Assembly: GCA_002890585.1 (NCBI GenBank)
Contig: MIQB01000010.1
Span: forward strand, 1-45,328
Reading direction: 5' to 3'
DNA from: Tannerella sp. oral taxon 808
Lineage (GTDB): Bacteria > Bacteroidota > Bacteroidia > Bacteroidales > Tannerellaceae
Length of the DNA: 45,328 nt
Shown here: in pieces, positions 13,905 through 22,099 of the stretch
Layout of the letters: every line of letters starts with the position of its first letter
Numbering within the stretch: the first letter of the stretch is position 1
Notes under the pieces: generated by a model
What the model was told of the DNA's origin: nothing
Databases searched by the model: none
The model's input: the letters and a program-made list of their open reading frames with translations, nothing else
Program-made: the position numbers and the translations under genes

Positions 13905-16900
13905 TCACCGGGATTTCTCCTTAGCCTTTGCGCGCCGGGCGGCTTCTTTTTCGCGTTGTGCCGCGCGGCGAGCCGCCTCTTTCTCCTTCAGGCGCTGCTT
14001 ATTGGCTTTCTCGCGCGCCTTGCGCTCCTTCTCGCGTTGCTTCATGCGTTCGCGGGCCTCCTTGGCTTTCTGTTTACGCTGTGCTTCGCGTTCCTTCAGT
14101 TGCTGCTTGCGCTGCTCGGCTGACTCGCGACGCTTCTCTTCTTGCGTCTGTGCCTTCTCTTCCTGTGCCATGCGCGACTTGCGCTCTTCCACTTCGCGGC
14201 GCTTCTGGAGATACTCTAACGTGATCTCTTTCGGCTTCACGAGCACCGTGTCCATGTCTACTTCAGGCACGGACGAGGTGTCGGCCTCTGTGGTGTCGGC
14301 TGATGGGGATTCGGGTACGGTGGGCTCGGGCGAAGCCGTCGTGTCGGCGGGGACGGGTTCGATGGGTTGCTCGATGGGCTTGTTCTTGCGGCGACGGACG
14401 GAGGTTGCGGATTGCTTCTTTGCGGCCTTCTCTTGCTTCTTCTTCGCGGCTTCTGCGGCTTTCGCAGCCTTCTCCCGTTTCTTCTTCTCTGCCTTCTCAG
14501 CCTTTTCCTGCTCCTTCTCCGCCTTCGACTTCTTTCCCTTTTTGGTTACGACAAGCTGGTCTTGCGTTACGGCAGTAGTGTCTGCGGGGGTGACCTCTTC
14601 GGTGGGGAGGGGAGGATTAACGGTAGGCTCTTCCGCAGGCTTCTCTTCCGTCGGGGTTGCTTCCTCCGGCTTCAGTTCGTCGATGGTGGGTTCATCCGTG
14701 TCTTGCACACGCTCTTTTACCTCGTCTGCGGCTTGCTCCACGGCTTTGTCTTCACGCGCGGCCTCGCGAGCATCGGCAGCTACTTGCGTGCGCCAACGGG
14801 CCACGAGCTTGGGGGCTTGACGGCCGTAAGTCTCAGCGAAGAAGGCCATGTAGTCCGACGGCGATTTGCCATGCAGCAACGTCTCGTAGTTTGCATCGGA
14901 GATGGGGAAGAACATGACGGCGCGATCCACCGTGCGGGCATAACCCTTCGGGGCATATATCATATCGTAATACTCAAGCACCTGCTGCAAGTTGCTGAAG
15001 CCACTGACGATGAGTAGGCCAAACGAGCCAGCCTCTTCAGTCGATAAGTCGAAGCTCTTGACCTCGAAGTGCGCAAAGTTGTAAGCGGCCACGGCGTACA
15101 GCAGGGCGTTCGGATCGACGGCGCCTTTGGGGTAAAGCAGCACCATGCGATGTGGCGACTGGGGCTCATCGACGAAGGCGCGGGCCGAATCGAGGGATGA
15201 CACTTCGCCGAACTCGTCTGAGCCGAAACGTAGATTCCACTTCATACCTGTGAGGCTGCCCTGCACCAAGGTGCGGCCACGGAGGACACCCTTCAGCATC
15301 TCGCTGGCCAGCTCCGTCACATCCGCCGTAGGATACTTCTCCACGAGCGTTTGCAGGGCCGACTTAAACGACGCCACATTACCCGACTGCACGTAGGTGA
15401 GGGCCTCGATAAACATGAACTTGGGCATGAGCGTAGCCAGCGGATAGGTGTGGCTGAACTCGCGATAGCTGCGCCGCACGAACGATGTGTCGCCCTTGAG
15501 GTAGCGGTTGTAAGCCTGCTCGTAGATGGAATCCTGGACGCGATCCATCATGCGGATATGGTATTCGTAGTTCGGATCGGCGACGGCCGTGGCGTAGTCG
15601 CTTCCGGGGAAGACCTTCACGAGCCGATCGCGCGAGCGCGTCTCGAGTGCCTTGTCTTTGTAACGAAGGCCCATGAGGTAAGACTGGAAGTAGTAGTCCA
15701 TCCGATACTTGTTGTCGGGGAAGCGCCGCTCCAGCTCGTCGAACGTACTGAGCGCGAGAGGCATGTTTTCGAGCTTGTCCTTATAAATCATGCCCATGTT
15801 GTAGAGTCCGTCGGCGATGATGACGTTAGACGCCTCCACGTCTTCGGGCGAGAGGGGGATTTGCTGCAAGTAATACTCACGCGTCTTGGGGTCGGACGCG
15901 ATGGAGTCTGGGAGCTGGGCTTCGGTGGAGTCGGCCGCGATGGGGTTGCCCTCTTCATCGAAGCGTTGGTGCCCGGTGGTGTCGGTGCGCCCGATGTCAG
16001 TGAGTGGCATGGCCTTGTCGCGCCGGCGCCAGTCGTCTTGGTTGACGCGTTTGCCCCAGCGGTTTTGGAATTGCGTCTTGCCTTGGGCTACGGTCTGCGG
16101 GTTGTAGAAGTAGAACTGGCTACCGGATCCCCCGAGGGAGGGCATCTGCGGTGTGTTCATCTGTAGTCCCGGCCGCTGCTGCACAAGGTCGCTGCCGCGC
16201 CCTTGTTGCTCGGCCAGATAGCGCTCCTTTTCGGCTTCCTCGGCTTCGCGTTTCTCTTTCTCCTTCACCTCGGCGATGATCTTGTCGATCACGGCGAGGC
16301 GCTCGGATTCAGGCATGCGGGCCAAGGCCTGAAGGCTATCTTGCAGATGTACGGCCTCGACGTGCACCACGAGTTCGTCAAGCACGGACGAGAGGCGCGA
16401 GACGCGCTCGTACTCTCTGTATTCCTGCGGCATGGCTGAGATGGCGTCGCTGAAGCAGGGTTGCGCCCGGACGTAATCCTTACGGGTGAAATAGATGTCG
16501 CCCAATTTGATTTGGCAGATGGCCAGGTCGAGGCCTTTTTGCACGCTCTTTTCTGCGCCTTCGGTGTAGGCTTCGATGGCTCGTGTGGTATCGCGTCGGC
16601 TCATGTAGACGTCGCCGATGGCCATGAAGACTTGATCGAGGTAATCCTTGTTTTTCTCGCTTTTGGACATGCGCCGCAGCATGCTGAGCACTTGTTGCCA
16701 GCGCGCGGGCGGTAGCACTTCGGCCTGCCGGATGCGGGCGGCAAACTCCAGCTCGTAGGGGGGGCTGGCGGAGGCTACGCGTCCGAACTCACGATAGGCT
16801 TCGTCGCGCTGTCCGGCTTCGGCCAGGAGTTGCCCGAGGAGGTAACGCATGCGGGTGCGTTGACGGCGGTTGCGCTCTGTGCCGATCACTTTGCGCAGGG

Positions 16901-17585
16901 CGGGGATGGCCTGCTCGGTGCGATTGCTCTTGATGAGGAAGTCGGCATAGACGCGGTCGTACTCTTTGCGGTTGGCGGCGGGGAAGCCGTTTTTCTGTAG
17001 CCGTTCGAGGGCCGATTCCGTCTCGTAGAGCCAGCCCATCTCGGCGTAGCAGCGGGCTTGCCAGATGTGCGCCGCGGCGACCATCTCGGGCTCGGTGGCA
17101 TAGTGGCGCGCGATGTAGGAGAAGGTGGCGGCGGCCTGCAGGAAGTCGCCGTTGTAGAACTGCCCTTCGGCCACGAGCATCCAGCAGTGCTTCAGGAAGG
17201 GGTTGTACTCTTCGCGCTTCAGCATGGCCATCTGGTGCGCGTCGCCACGCCAGCCCGACTTGCGGTTGGGCTTCTTTTGTATCGAATGTTGCTTGATGGC
17301 TTTGTTGCCCTTCAATATGGCGCGGTCGAAGGGTCCACCGGGCGATGATTTCTCTTTGGGTAGGGCGCTGACGGGGTACATCAGGATGCGCTCGGTGTAG
17401 TTCTCATGGTAGTTGTTCTGCATCGCCTCGAGCTGCTCGTCGAAGGAGGTTTTGCCGTTGAAATAGGTGTTGTAGCGCGCTGTGAAGGCGTGCCAGCGGC
17501 GGGTGGCGGCTGTGTTTTTTTTCGTGCTACACGCAGCCACGGCCAGTAGCAGGGCCATGCAAATGATGGGGTAATATCTTCTCAC
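13905..17585 (-). CDS. porW: Type IX secretion lipoprotein PorW/SprE type, with long charged tail
   Basis: A 1226-residue protein. A lipoprotein signal ends at Cys19 (LLLAVAACSTKK). Residues about 25-400 and 560-700 contain TPR-like helical repeats (for example RYLLGQLLAEAGQRDEAYREFGRV), separated by a Gln/Pro-rich stretch with FYFYNPQTVAQGKTQFQNRWG. This is the architecture of PorW/SprE, an outer-membrane lipoprotein needed for type IX secretion and, in gliders, for motility. From about residue 940 to the end the protein becomes extremely rich in Lys, Glu, Ala and Arg, predicted coiled coil, with Pro/Thr-rich breaks. That tail is longer than I expect for the family. The gene is monocistronic, with a 41-bp array about 120 bases upstream. 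Confidence 0.85.
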   Translation of the reverse strand: MRRYYPIICMALLLAVAACSTKKNTAATRRWHAFTARYNTYFNGKTSFDEQLEAMQNNYHENYTERILMYPVSALPKEKSSPGGPFDRAILKGNKAIKQHSIQKKPNRKSGWRGDAHQMAMLKREEYNPFLKHCWMLVAEGQFYNGDFLQAAATFSYIARHYATEPEMVAAAHIWQARCYAEMGWLYETESALERLQKNGFPAANRKEYDRVYADFLIKSNRTEQAIPALRKVIGTERNRRQRTRMRYLLGQLLAEAGQRDEAYREFGRVASASPPYELEFAARIRQAEVLPPARWQQVLSMLRRMSKSEKNKDYLDQVFMAIGDVYMSRRDTTRAIEAYTEGAEKSVQKGLDLAICQIKLGDIYFTRKDYVRAQPCFSDAISAMPQEYREYERVSRLSSVLDELVVHVEAVHLQDSLQALARMPESERLAVIDKIIAEVKEKEKREAEEAEKERYLAEQQGRGSDLVQQRPGLQMNTPQMPSLGGSGSQFYFYNPQTVAQGKTQFQNRWGKRVNQDDWRRRDKAMPLTDIGRTDTTGHQRFDEEGNPIAADSTEAQLPDSIASDPKTREYYLQQIPLSPEDVEASNVIIADGLYNMGMIYKDKLENMPLALSTFDELERRFPDNKYRMDYYFQSYLMGLRYKDKALETRSRDRLVKVFPGSDYATAVADPNYEYHIRMMDRVQDSIYEQAYNRYLKGDTSFVRRSYREFSHTYPLATLMPKFMFIEALTYVQSGNVASFKSALQTLVEKYPTADVTELASEMLKGVLRGRTLVQGSLTGMKWNLRFGSDEFGEVSSLDSARAFVDEPQSPHRMVLLYPKGAVDPNALLYAVAAYNFAHFEVKSFDLSTEEAGSFGLLIVSGFSNLQQVLEYYDMIYAPKGYARTVDRAVMFFPISDANYETLLHGKSPSDYMAFFAETYGRQAPKLVARWRTQVAADAREAAREDKAVEQAADEVKERVQDTDEPTIDELKPEEATPTEEKPAEEPTVNPPLPTEEVTPADTTAVTQDQLVVTKKGKKSKAEKEQEKAEKAEKKKREKAAKAAEAAKKKQEKAAKKQSATSVRRRKNKPIEQPIEPVPADTTASPEPTVPESPSADTTEADTSSVPEVDMDTVLVKPKEITLEYLQKRREVEERKSRMAQEEKAQTQEEKRRESAEQRKQQLKEREAQRKQKAKEARERMKQREKERKAREKANKQRLKEKEAARRAAQREKEAARRAKAKEKSR

Positions 17586-17704
17586 GTCCTCTCTTGATTC
17601 CTCTGGTTTGAAGTGATATGATAACTGGTTGTAGGCGGGTTTATTGTAGGGAATTACGTGTCCCTGATGTCGTTCAAGATGGATCTTCCGAGAATCGTTT
17701 GGCG

Positions 17705-17989
17705 GGGAACCGGGTTTCTGGGATGAAATCGCCCGAGAACGCCTCAGAAACTGGGTTTCTGGGATGAAATCGTCCGAGAATGCCTCAGGAACCGGGTTTC
17801 TCGGATGAAATCGCCCGAGAATGCTCCAGAAACTGGGTTTCTGGGATGAAATCGCCCGAGAATGCCTCAGAAACCGGGTTTCTGGGACGAAATCGCCCGA
17901 GAATGCCTCAGAAACCGGGTTTCTGGGATGAAATCGCCCGAGAATGCCTTAGAAACCGGGTTTCTGGGATGAAATCGCCCGAGAATAGA
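17705..17989. repeat. 41-bp tandem array F
   Basis: The dyad AGAAACCGGGTTTCT or its variants recurs seven times at exactly 41 bp (GGGTTTCT at 17712, 17753, 17794, 17835, 17876, 17917 and 17958). A weaker TCGCCCGA dyad lies at the half-period position (centre 17978.5 against 17958). It lies between the porW start and the folE terminator. Confidence 0.9.
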
Positions 17990-18002
17990 TGGAAATCAAC
18001 AA

Positions 18003-18047
18003 AAATCCCCCGAACGGAGGGTTTCAGGTCTCCAGTTCGGGGGATTT
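18003..18047 (-). terminator. Terminator hairpin after folE
   Basis: AAATCCCCCGAAC and GTTCGGGGGATTT are perfect 13-bp arms. On the reverse strand the hairpin is followed by TTTTTG-type sequence. It starts 28 bases past the folE stop. Confidence 0.75.
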
Positions 18048-18074
18048 GCCGATGATCGACACGCATCGGTGCGA

Positions 18075-18665
18075 TTATTTCTTGATGAGGTTCATGAACT
18101 CCTCGCGGGTCTGGACTTGCTGGAAGACGCCCGTAAAGTCTGACGTGGTGGTGAGGGAATTTTGTTTCTCCACGCCACGCATTTGCATGCACATGTGCTG
18201 CGCCTCGATGACGACCATTACGCCGAGTGGGTTGAGGATCTTCTGGATGCACTCCTTGATTTGCAACGTGAGGCGCTCCTGGATCTGGAGGCGGTGGGAG
18301 AAGATGTCGACTACGCGGGGGATTTTGCTCAGACCCGTGATGTAGCGCCGGGGGATGTAGGCCACATGCACCTTGCCGAAGAAGGGCAGCATGTGGTGCT
18401 CGCAGAGGGAGAAGAAGTCGATGTCTTTGACGATGACCATCTGCTTGTAATCCTCCTCTTGGAACATGGCGGAGGCCAGTATCGCTTCCGGGTCTTCATC
18501 ATATCCGCGGAGCAGGAATTGCATGGCCTTGGCCACACGCAGGGGCGTCTTTTGCAGCCCTTCGCGGTCAGGGTCTTCGCCCAGCAGGGTGATGATGTCG
18601 CGATAATTACGGCAGAGGGCCTCGCGCGCTCGGAGCAGGTCAGCCGTTTCCTTCAGAACTTTCAT
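18075..18665 (-). CDS. folE: GTP cyclohydrolase I
   Basis: A 196-residue enzyme that converts GTP to dihydroneopterin triphosphate, the first step of folate (tetrahydrofolate) synthesis; it acts as a cytoplasmic decamer. The zinc ligands are visible: C88 and H91 in SLCEHHMLPFFG and C159 in IEAQHMCMQMRG. The motif GLSKIPRVVDIFSHRLQIQERLT is complete. It is last in a unit whose upstream gene overlaps it by 4 bases, and a hairpin terminator follows. Confidence 0.97.
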   Translation of the reverse strand: MKVLKETADLLRAREALCRNYRDIITLLGEDPDREGLQKTPLRVAKAMQFLLRGYDEDPEAILASAMFQEEDYKQMVIVKDIDFFSLCEHHMLPFFGKVHVAYIPRRYITGLSKIPRVVDIFSHRLQIQERLTLQIKECIQKILNPLGVMVVIEAQHMCMQMRGVEKQNSLTTTSDFTGVFQQVQTREEFMNLIKK

Positions 18666-19309
18666 TTGTCGCTGTTCTTATTGCTGTTACTGCTGCTTTT
18701 GGGCTTGTAGCCCTGAACGATCTTCATCCCGTGGTAGCTGGGGAATTGCCTACGCAGCCGCTCCAGCATGTAGATCGCCTCTTCCTTGGTCTGGAAATAT
18801 CCCACGTAGAGCTTCCAGAAGGGCGCCTGATAGTCCGGCTCGACCCCCACCTTGGGGAATGCGCGCTTGATCTGCGTCTCCATCGTTCGGACTTCTTGCT
18901 TGGATTGACGTTGGTTGTTTCCCGAATAGACTTGCACGCGGTAGACGCGGCCTTCGGGGTTGTCCATGTCGGTAATCTCGTCGTTTTCGGGTTCCGTCTT
19001 CTCCTTTGCGGCGGGGGCGTCTTGGGCGGCGTCTTTGGAATCCTTCGCGTCTTTGGAGTCCTTCGTGTCCTTCGCGTCTTTGGCGTCTTTAGAGCTTTTG
19101 GAGCTTTTCGTGTCACCAGATTCGGCTTCGTCTGCGCCCTTCTTTGCTGAGGCGCTGCTACTGCCTACGAGTTTGCGTATGGCCGAAGATTGGTGGATGG
19201 TCACGGTGCCGTATTTCGGCCCTTTGCGTGCCAGTTCGTCGAAGATGGAGCTTTGAGCCGTCAGCACGCAGGCGGTGCAAAGCATGAGGCATAGCCAGAG
19301 GAATCGTTT
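18662..19309 (-). CDS. Secreted SPOR-domain protein
   Basis: A 215-residue protein if started at ATG 19309, which gives a clean signal peptide (MKRFLWLCLMLCTACVLTAQ); an upstream in-frame ATG at 19342 would hide it. The middle (about 60-120) is a low-complexity Lys/Asp/Ser linker (KDAKDTKDSKDAKDSKDA). Residues about 130-210 form a SPOR domain (YRVQVYSGNNQRQSKQEV ... FWKLYVGYFQTKEEA). SPOR domains bind denuded peptidoglycan glycan strands, often at division sites. The stop overlaps the folE start by 4 bases and tpiA lies upstream. Confidence 0.88.
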   Translation of the reverse strand, partial: KRFLWLCLMLCTACVLTAQSSIFDELARKGPKYGTVTIHQSSAIRKLVGSSSASAKKGADEAESGDTKSSKSSKDAKDAKDTKDSKDAKDSKDAAQDAPAAKEKTEPENDEITDMDNPEGRVYRVQVYSGNNQRQSKQEVRTMETQIKRAFPKVGVEPDYQAPFWKLYVGYFQTKEEAIYMLERLRRQFPSYHGMKIVQGYKPKSSSNSNKNSDK

Positions 19310-19440
19310 CATGATGGGGTGGTGTTTGAAAAGATGAAACATAAGAATCCCTCCGCCTGATCTCCCATAGCGTCGCGAGGGGGGTGGAGGGTTGGAGGAG
19401 CGGCGCTCTTGGGGAGGGGCGGAGGGATGTATGGGTTATG

Positions 19441-20196
19441 TCAGAAGGCCTCGATGATGGGGAGGAACTTATCGACTGCGAGGGAGGCGCCACCTATGAG
19501 TCCGCCGTCCACGTCCGGGTTGGCGAAGAGGGTCTTGGCGTTACCGGCGTTGCAACTGCCACCGTAGAGGATGGAGGTAGCGTCGGCCACCTCGGAGCCG
19601 TATTTGTCAGCCACCGTGTGACGAATGTGTGCGTGTATCTCCTGAGCCTGTTCGGCGGTAGCCGTCTTGCCCGTGCCGATGGCCCATACGGGTTCGTAGG
19701 CGAGGATCAAGCGGCGGAACTCGTCGGCCGTGAGATCGAAGAGCGATTCACGGATCTGCGCGTCTACCACGTCGAAGTGTTTACCTGCTTCACGCTCGGC
19801 CAGCACCTCGCCCACGCAGAAGATGGGCGTCAATCCGTTGGCCAGTGCCAGTTGCACTTTGGCTTTCAGTATCTCCGGTGTCTCGTGATAATAGGCGCGG
19901 CGTTCGGAGTGTCCGATGATGACGTAGCGTGCACCCGTGGAGGCGATCATGGCAGCAGACACCTCGCCGGTGTATGCGCCTTTTTCTTTGTCTGCACAGT
20001 TCTCAGCAGCCACGCCGATGCGCTTCGTGTCAACGGCTGTGGCCACGCTGGCCAAGTGGGTGAAGGGCGTGCCGAGGATCACATCGCAACGCAGCGTCTT
20101 GCCTTTCAAGGCTGCGTTGATGCCTTTGGCCAGTGCCAATCCTTCGGGCAGGGTGGTGTTCATTTTCCAGTTGCCTGCAACAATGTTCTTTCTCAT
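19441..20196 (-). CDS. tpiA: Triosephosphate isomerase
   Basis: A 251-residue TIM-barrel enzyme interconverting dihydroxyacetone phosphate and glyceraldehyde 3-phosphate in glycolysis. The active-site residues are present: K11 in GNWKMN, H96 in IIGHSERR and E168 in AYEPVWAIGTG. Length is typical. It starts 3 bases after the stop of the DoxX-like gene and is followed by a 131-base gap before the SPOR gene, so it is probably co-transcribed with both. Confidence 0.98.
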   Translation of the reverse strand: MRKNIVAGNWKMNTTLPEGLALAKGINAALKGKTLRCDVILGTPFTHLASVATAVDTKRIGVAAENCADKEKGAYTGEVSAAMIASTGARYVIIGHSERRAYYHETPEILKAKVQLALANGLTPIFCVGEVLAEREAGKHFDVVDAQIRESLFDLTADEFRRLILAYEPVWAIGTGKTATAEQAQEIHAHIRHTVADKYGSEVADATSILYGGSCNAGNAKTLFANPDVDGGLIGGASLAVDKFLPIIEAF

Positions 20197-20199
20197 AAT

Positions 20200-21456
20200 C
20201 TATTCGTGGTTTATGGGTTCTTTTTCTTTACGCCTCAGGGCCTTATCACCGCCCCAAAGCAGGAGCAAAGGTAAGACAAAAGCAAGGATTACATAGGCCC
20301 GATTCTGGCTTGTAGAGCGGCTTCTCGGGCTGTTCCCATTGATGAATCGCTTCAGTTCACTGGCTGTCGGGATGTCGTTGTGGTGCCACTTAGCGAGGAT
20401 CGTCCCTTGCTTCATAAGGACGAGCCCGGGGTTGGATCGGACGATGGTTTTAAGCAACACATCGTCGGCGGTGAGGAAGGGGATGTTGAGCCCGGTGTGA
20501 TTAATCCATTCGTGGCATTGTGTCTCGGTGGAGGCTGTCACGCCATAGAAGCGGAAGCCGTGTGCCCGAGCATAATCCAACACCTCTTCTATCTGGGCGA
20601 TGTGTGCCTCGCTGGCCTCTTCGATATGTGGCATAACCAACAAGAAGAGGGGCTTCGGTTGAGCCAACACTACCTCGGCCAAGTTGTCGCCCAACTTGTC
20701 GTATAAGTCAAAGGAGGAGACTTCTGGGATGAAGCCCGGCTTGACAAGGCGTGCGTCGATGTAAGTCCATGTGGAGTCGCCTGCAGGAGCCTCTTCTAGT
20801 TTGAACTCCTTCTTCTCGCCGTCCTTTTCGTAGATGAAGACGTATTCGTCTTGCGGTGCATCAGCTGGTATTTCCATCAGCTTAGGAATGTTTGCCCCGA
20901 CCTTATACGGCCGGAAGTCCACGATTGGCAGATGGTTGTAATTCCAATAACAGAAGGCGATGCAGAAAGCGAAGGAAAAGAGAGCTACGAAGCTGTGGAC
21001 GCGATCGCTGTAGCACGGAGTAAGGCGCTTGCAATAGATAAACGCAACGATGGCCGCAACCGAGAGTACGACGTTTTTGTAGAACGTCTGCCAGTTGGTG
21101 ATGATGAGTGCGTCGCCGAAGCAGCCGCAGTCGGGCACGGGGTTATAGAGCGCCAAGTAGAGCGTCACGGGTGTCATAATGGCCATGAAAAGCAGGATGC
21201 CCAATGTGGACAGCCGCCGATAAACCCCTAGCAGTATACACACGCCAAGCATGAACTCGAATGCGATCATGATGAACGATAGCACCGCGTCTGACCACAC
21301 CGTGTGCCCCCAACCGAAGGCGGTGAAGTAGTCGCCCATCTTAATGATCGTTCCTTCCGGGTCGATGGCCTTGACCGTGCCTGAGAAGATGAACGTGATG
21401 CCAAGCAGTAGCCGGCAGATCTCAGCAACGACTTTGATGATTCTCTCTTTATGCAT
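20200..21456 (-). CDS. DoxX-like membrane protein with thioredoxin-like C-terminal part (BT_3928 type)
   Basis: A 418-residue protein from ATG 21456; the longer frame to 21504 lies inside the preceding gene. About four membrane helices (residues 10-150) match the DoxX/MauE group, including the conserved PVPDCGCFGDAL motif between helices 3 and 4. A fifth helix (about 165-185) leads to an extracytoplasmic region with a thioredoxin-like pattern (NPGLVLMKQGTILAKWH) but without a CxxC pair. A final hydrophobic segment lies near residue 395. I recall the name BT_3928 family for such proteins; function is unknown, perhaps redox or thiol related. It overlaps the DUF1599 gene by 8 bases. Confidence 0.8.
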   Translation of the reverse strand: MHKERIIKVVAEICRLLLGITFIFSGTVKAIDPEGTIIKMGDYFTAFGWGHTVWSDAVLSFIMIAFEFMLGVCILLGVYRRLSTLGILLFMAIMTPVTLYLALYNPVPDCGCFGDALIITNWQTFYKNVVLSVAAIVAFIYCKRLTPCYSDRVHSFVALFSFAFCIAFCYWNYNHLPIVDFRPYKVGANIPKLMEIPADAPQDEYVFIYEKDGEKKEFKLEEAPAGDSTWTYIDARLVKPGFIPEVSSFDLYDKLGDNLAEVVLAQPKPLFLLVMPHIEEASEAHIAQIEEVLDYARAHGFRFYGVTASTETQCHEWINHTGLNIPFLTADDVLLKTIVRSNPGLVLMKQGTILAKWHHNDIPTASELKRFINGNSPRSRSTSQNRAYVILAFVLPLLLLWGGDKALRRKEKEPINHE

Positions 21457-22012
21457 GGTGTATTTCTTCTTCGGTTGAAAGTTTGATGAGTCCGAACAAG
21501 GCATAGTTCACGATATCCATATAGTTGGCGTCGATCCCCTCTGAGACGGCCACTCGCCCCCAATGATCCTCGATCTCCTTTACGCGATTCAGTTTCATCA
21601 GGATAAGATCTGTGTAGGAGGCTACACGCATGCTGCGCCACGCCTCGCCGTAGTCGTGATTCTTGGCATACATCAACGCCGTGGTCTCTTCCATATGTGT
21701 ATCGTAAAGCGAGAGCGCCCGCTTAGCCTCCATATCAGATGTATCGGCCGCGCCCAGCTGCAACTGGATCAATCCAATGATGCCGTAGTTGACAATCGCC
21801 ACGAACTCCGGCCGGATACCTTCGCCTACACGGCTTTTCGTTTCGCCCATCATCTCCAACGTGCGGATGCGTTTTGCTTTGATAAAGAGTTGATCCGTAA
21901 CCGACGCCGGCCGCATGATGCGCCATGATGCACCGTAGTCCGCCAGCTTGGCCTCGAATACCGCCCGGCAATCCTTAATGGCTGCCGCGAATTGTTCCTC
22001 TGTCTTTGACAT
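21449..22012 (-). CDS. DUF1599 protein (two tandem repeats)
   Basis: A 187-residue protein made of two similar halves. Residues about 5-85 have YGASWRIMRPASVTDQLFIKAKRIRTLE...VNYGIIGLIQLQL, and residues about 100-180 have YGEAWRSMRVASYTDLILMKLNRVKEIE...VNYALFGLIKL. The domain is also called nucleotide modification associated domain 1. In Bacteroidota it heads a conserved group with the DoxX-like protein and TpiA. The exact role is unknown. It is first in the unit that ends with folE. Confidence 0.85.
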   Translation of the reverse strand: MSKTEEQFAAAIKDCRAVFEAKLADYGASWRIMRPASVTDQLFIKAKRIRTLEMMGETKSRVGEGIRPEFVAIVNYGIIGLIQLQLGAADTSDMEAKRALSLYDTHMEETTALMYAKNHDYGEAWRSMRVASYTDLILMKLNRVKEIEDHWGRVAVSEGIDANYMDIVNYALFGLIKLSTEEEIHHA

Positions 22013-22027
22013 ACCTACATAAAAAGA

Positions 22028-22075
22028 GGTGCACCCGTTACAGAAGATGAAGCCATCATCAGTAACCGGTGCACC
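22028..22075. terminator. Inverted repeat between the M23 gene and the DUF1599 unit
   Basis: GGTGCACCCGTTAC pairs with GTAACCGGTGCACC with one mismatch over 14 bp. It lies just past the stop of the M23 gene and just before the next - strand unit, so it probably terminates the former. Confidence 0.7.
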
Positions 22076-22099
22076 GGAGCCCTGTTGTTTTCTATTCGT

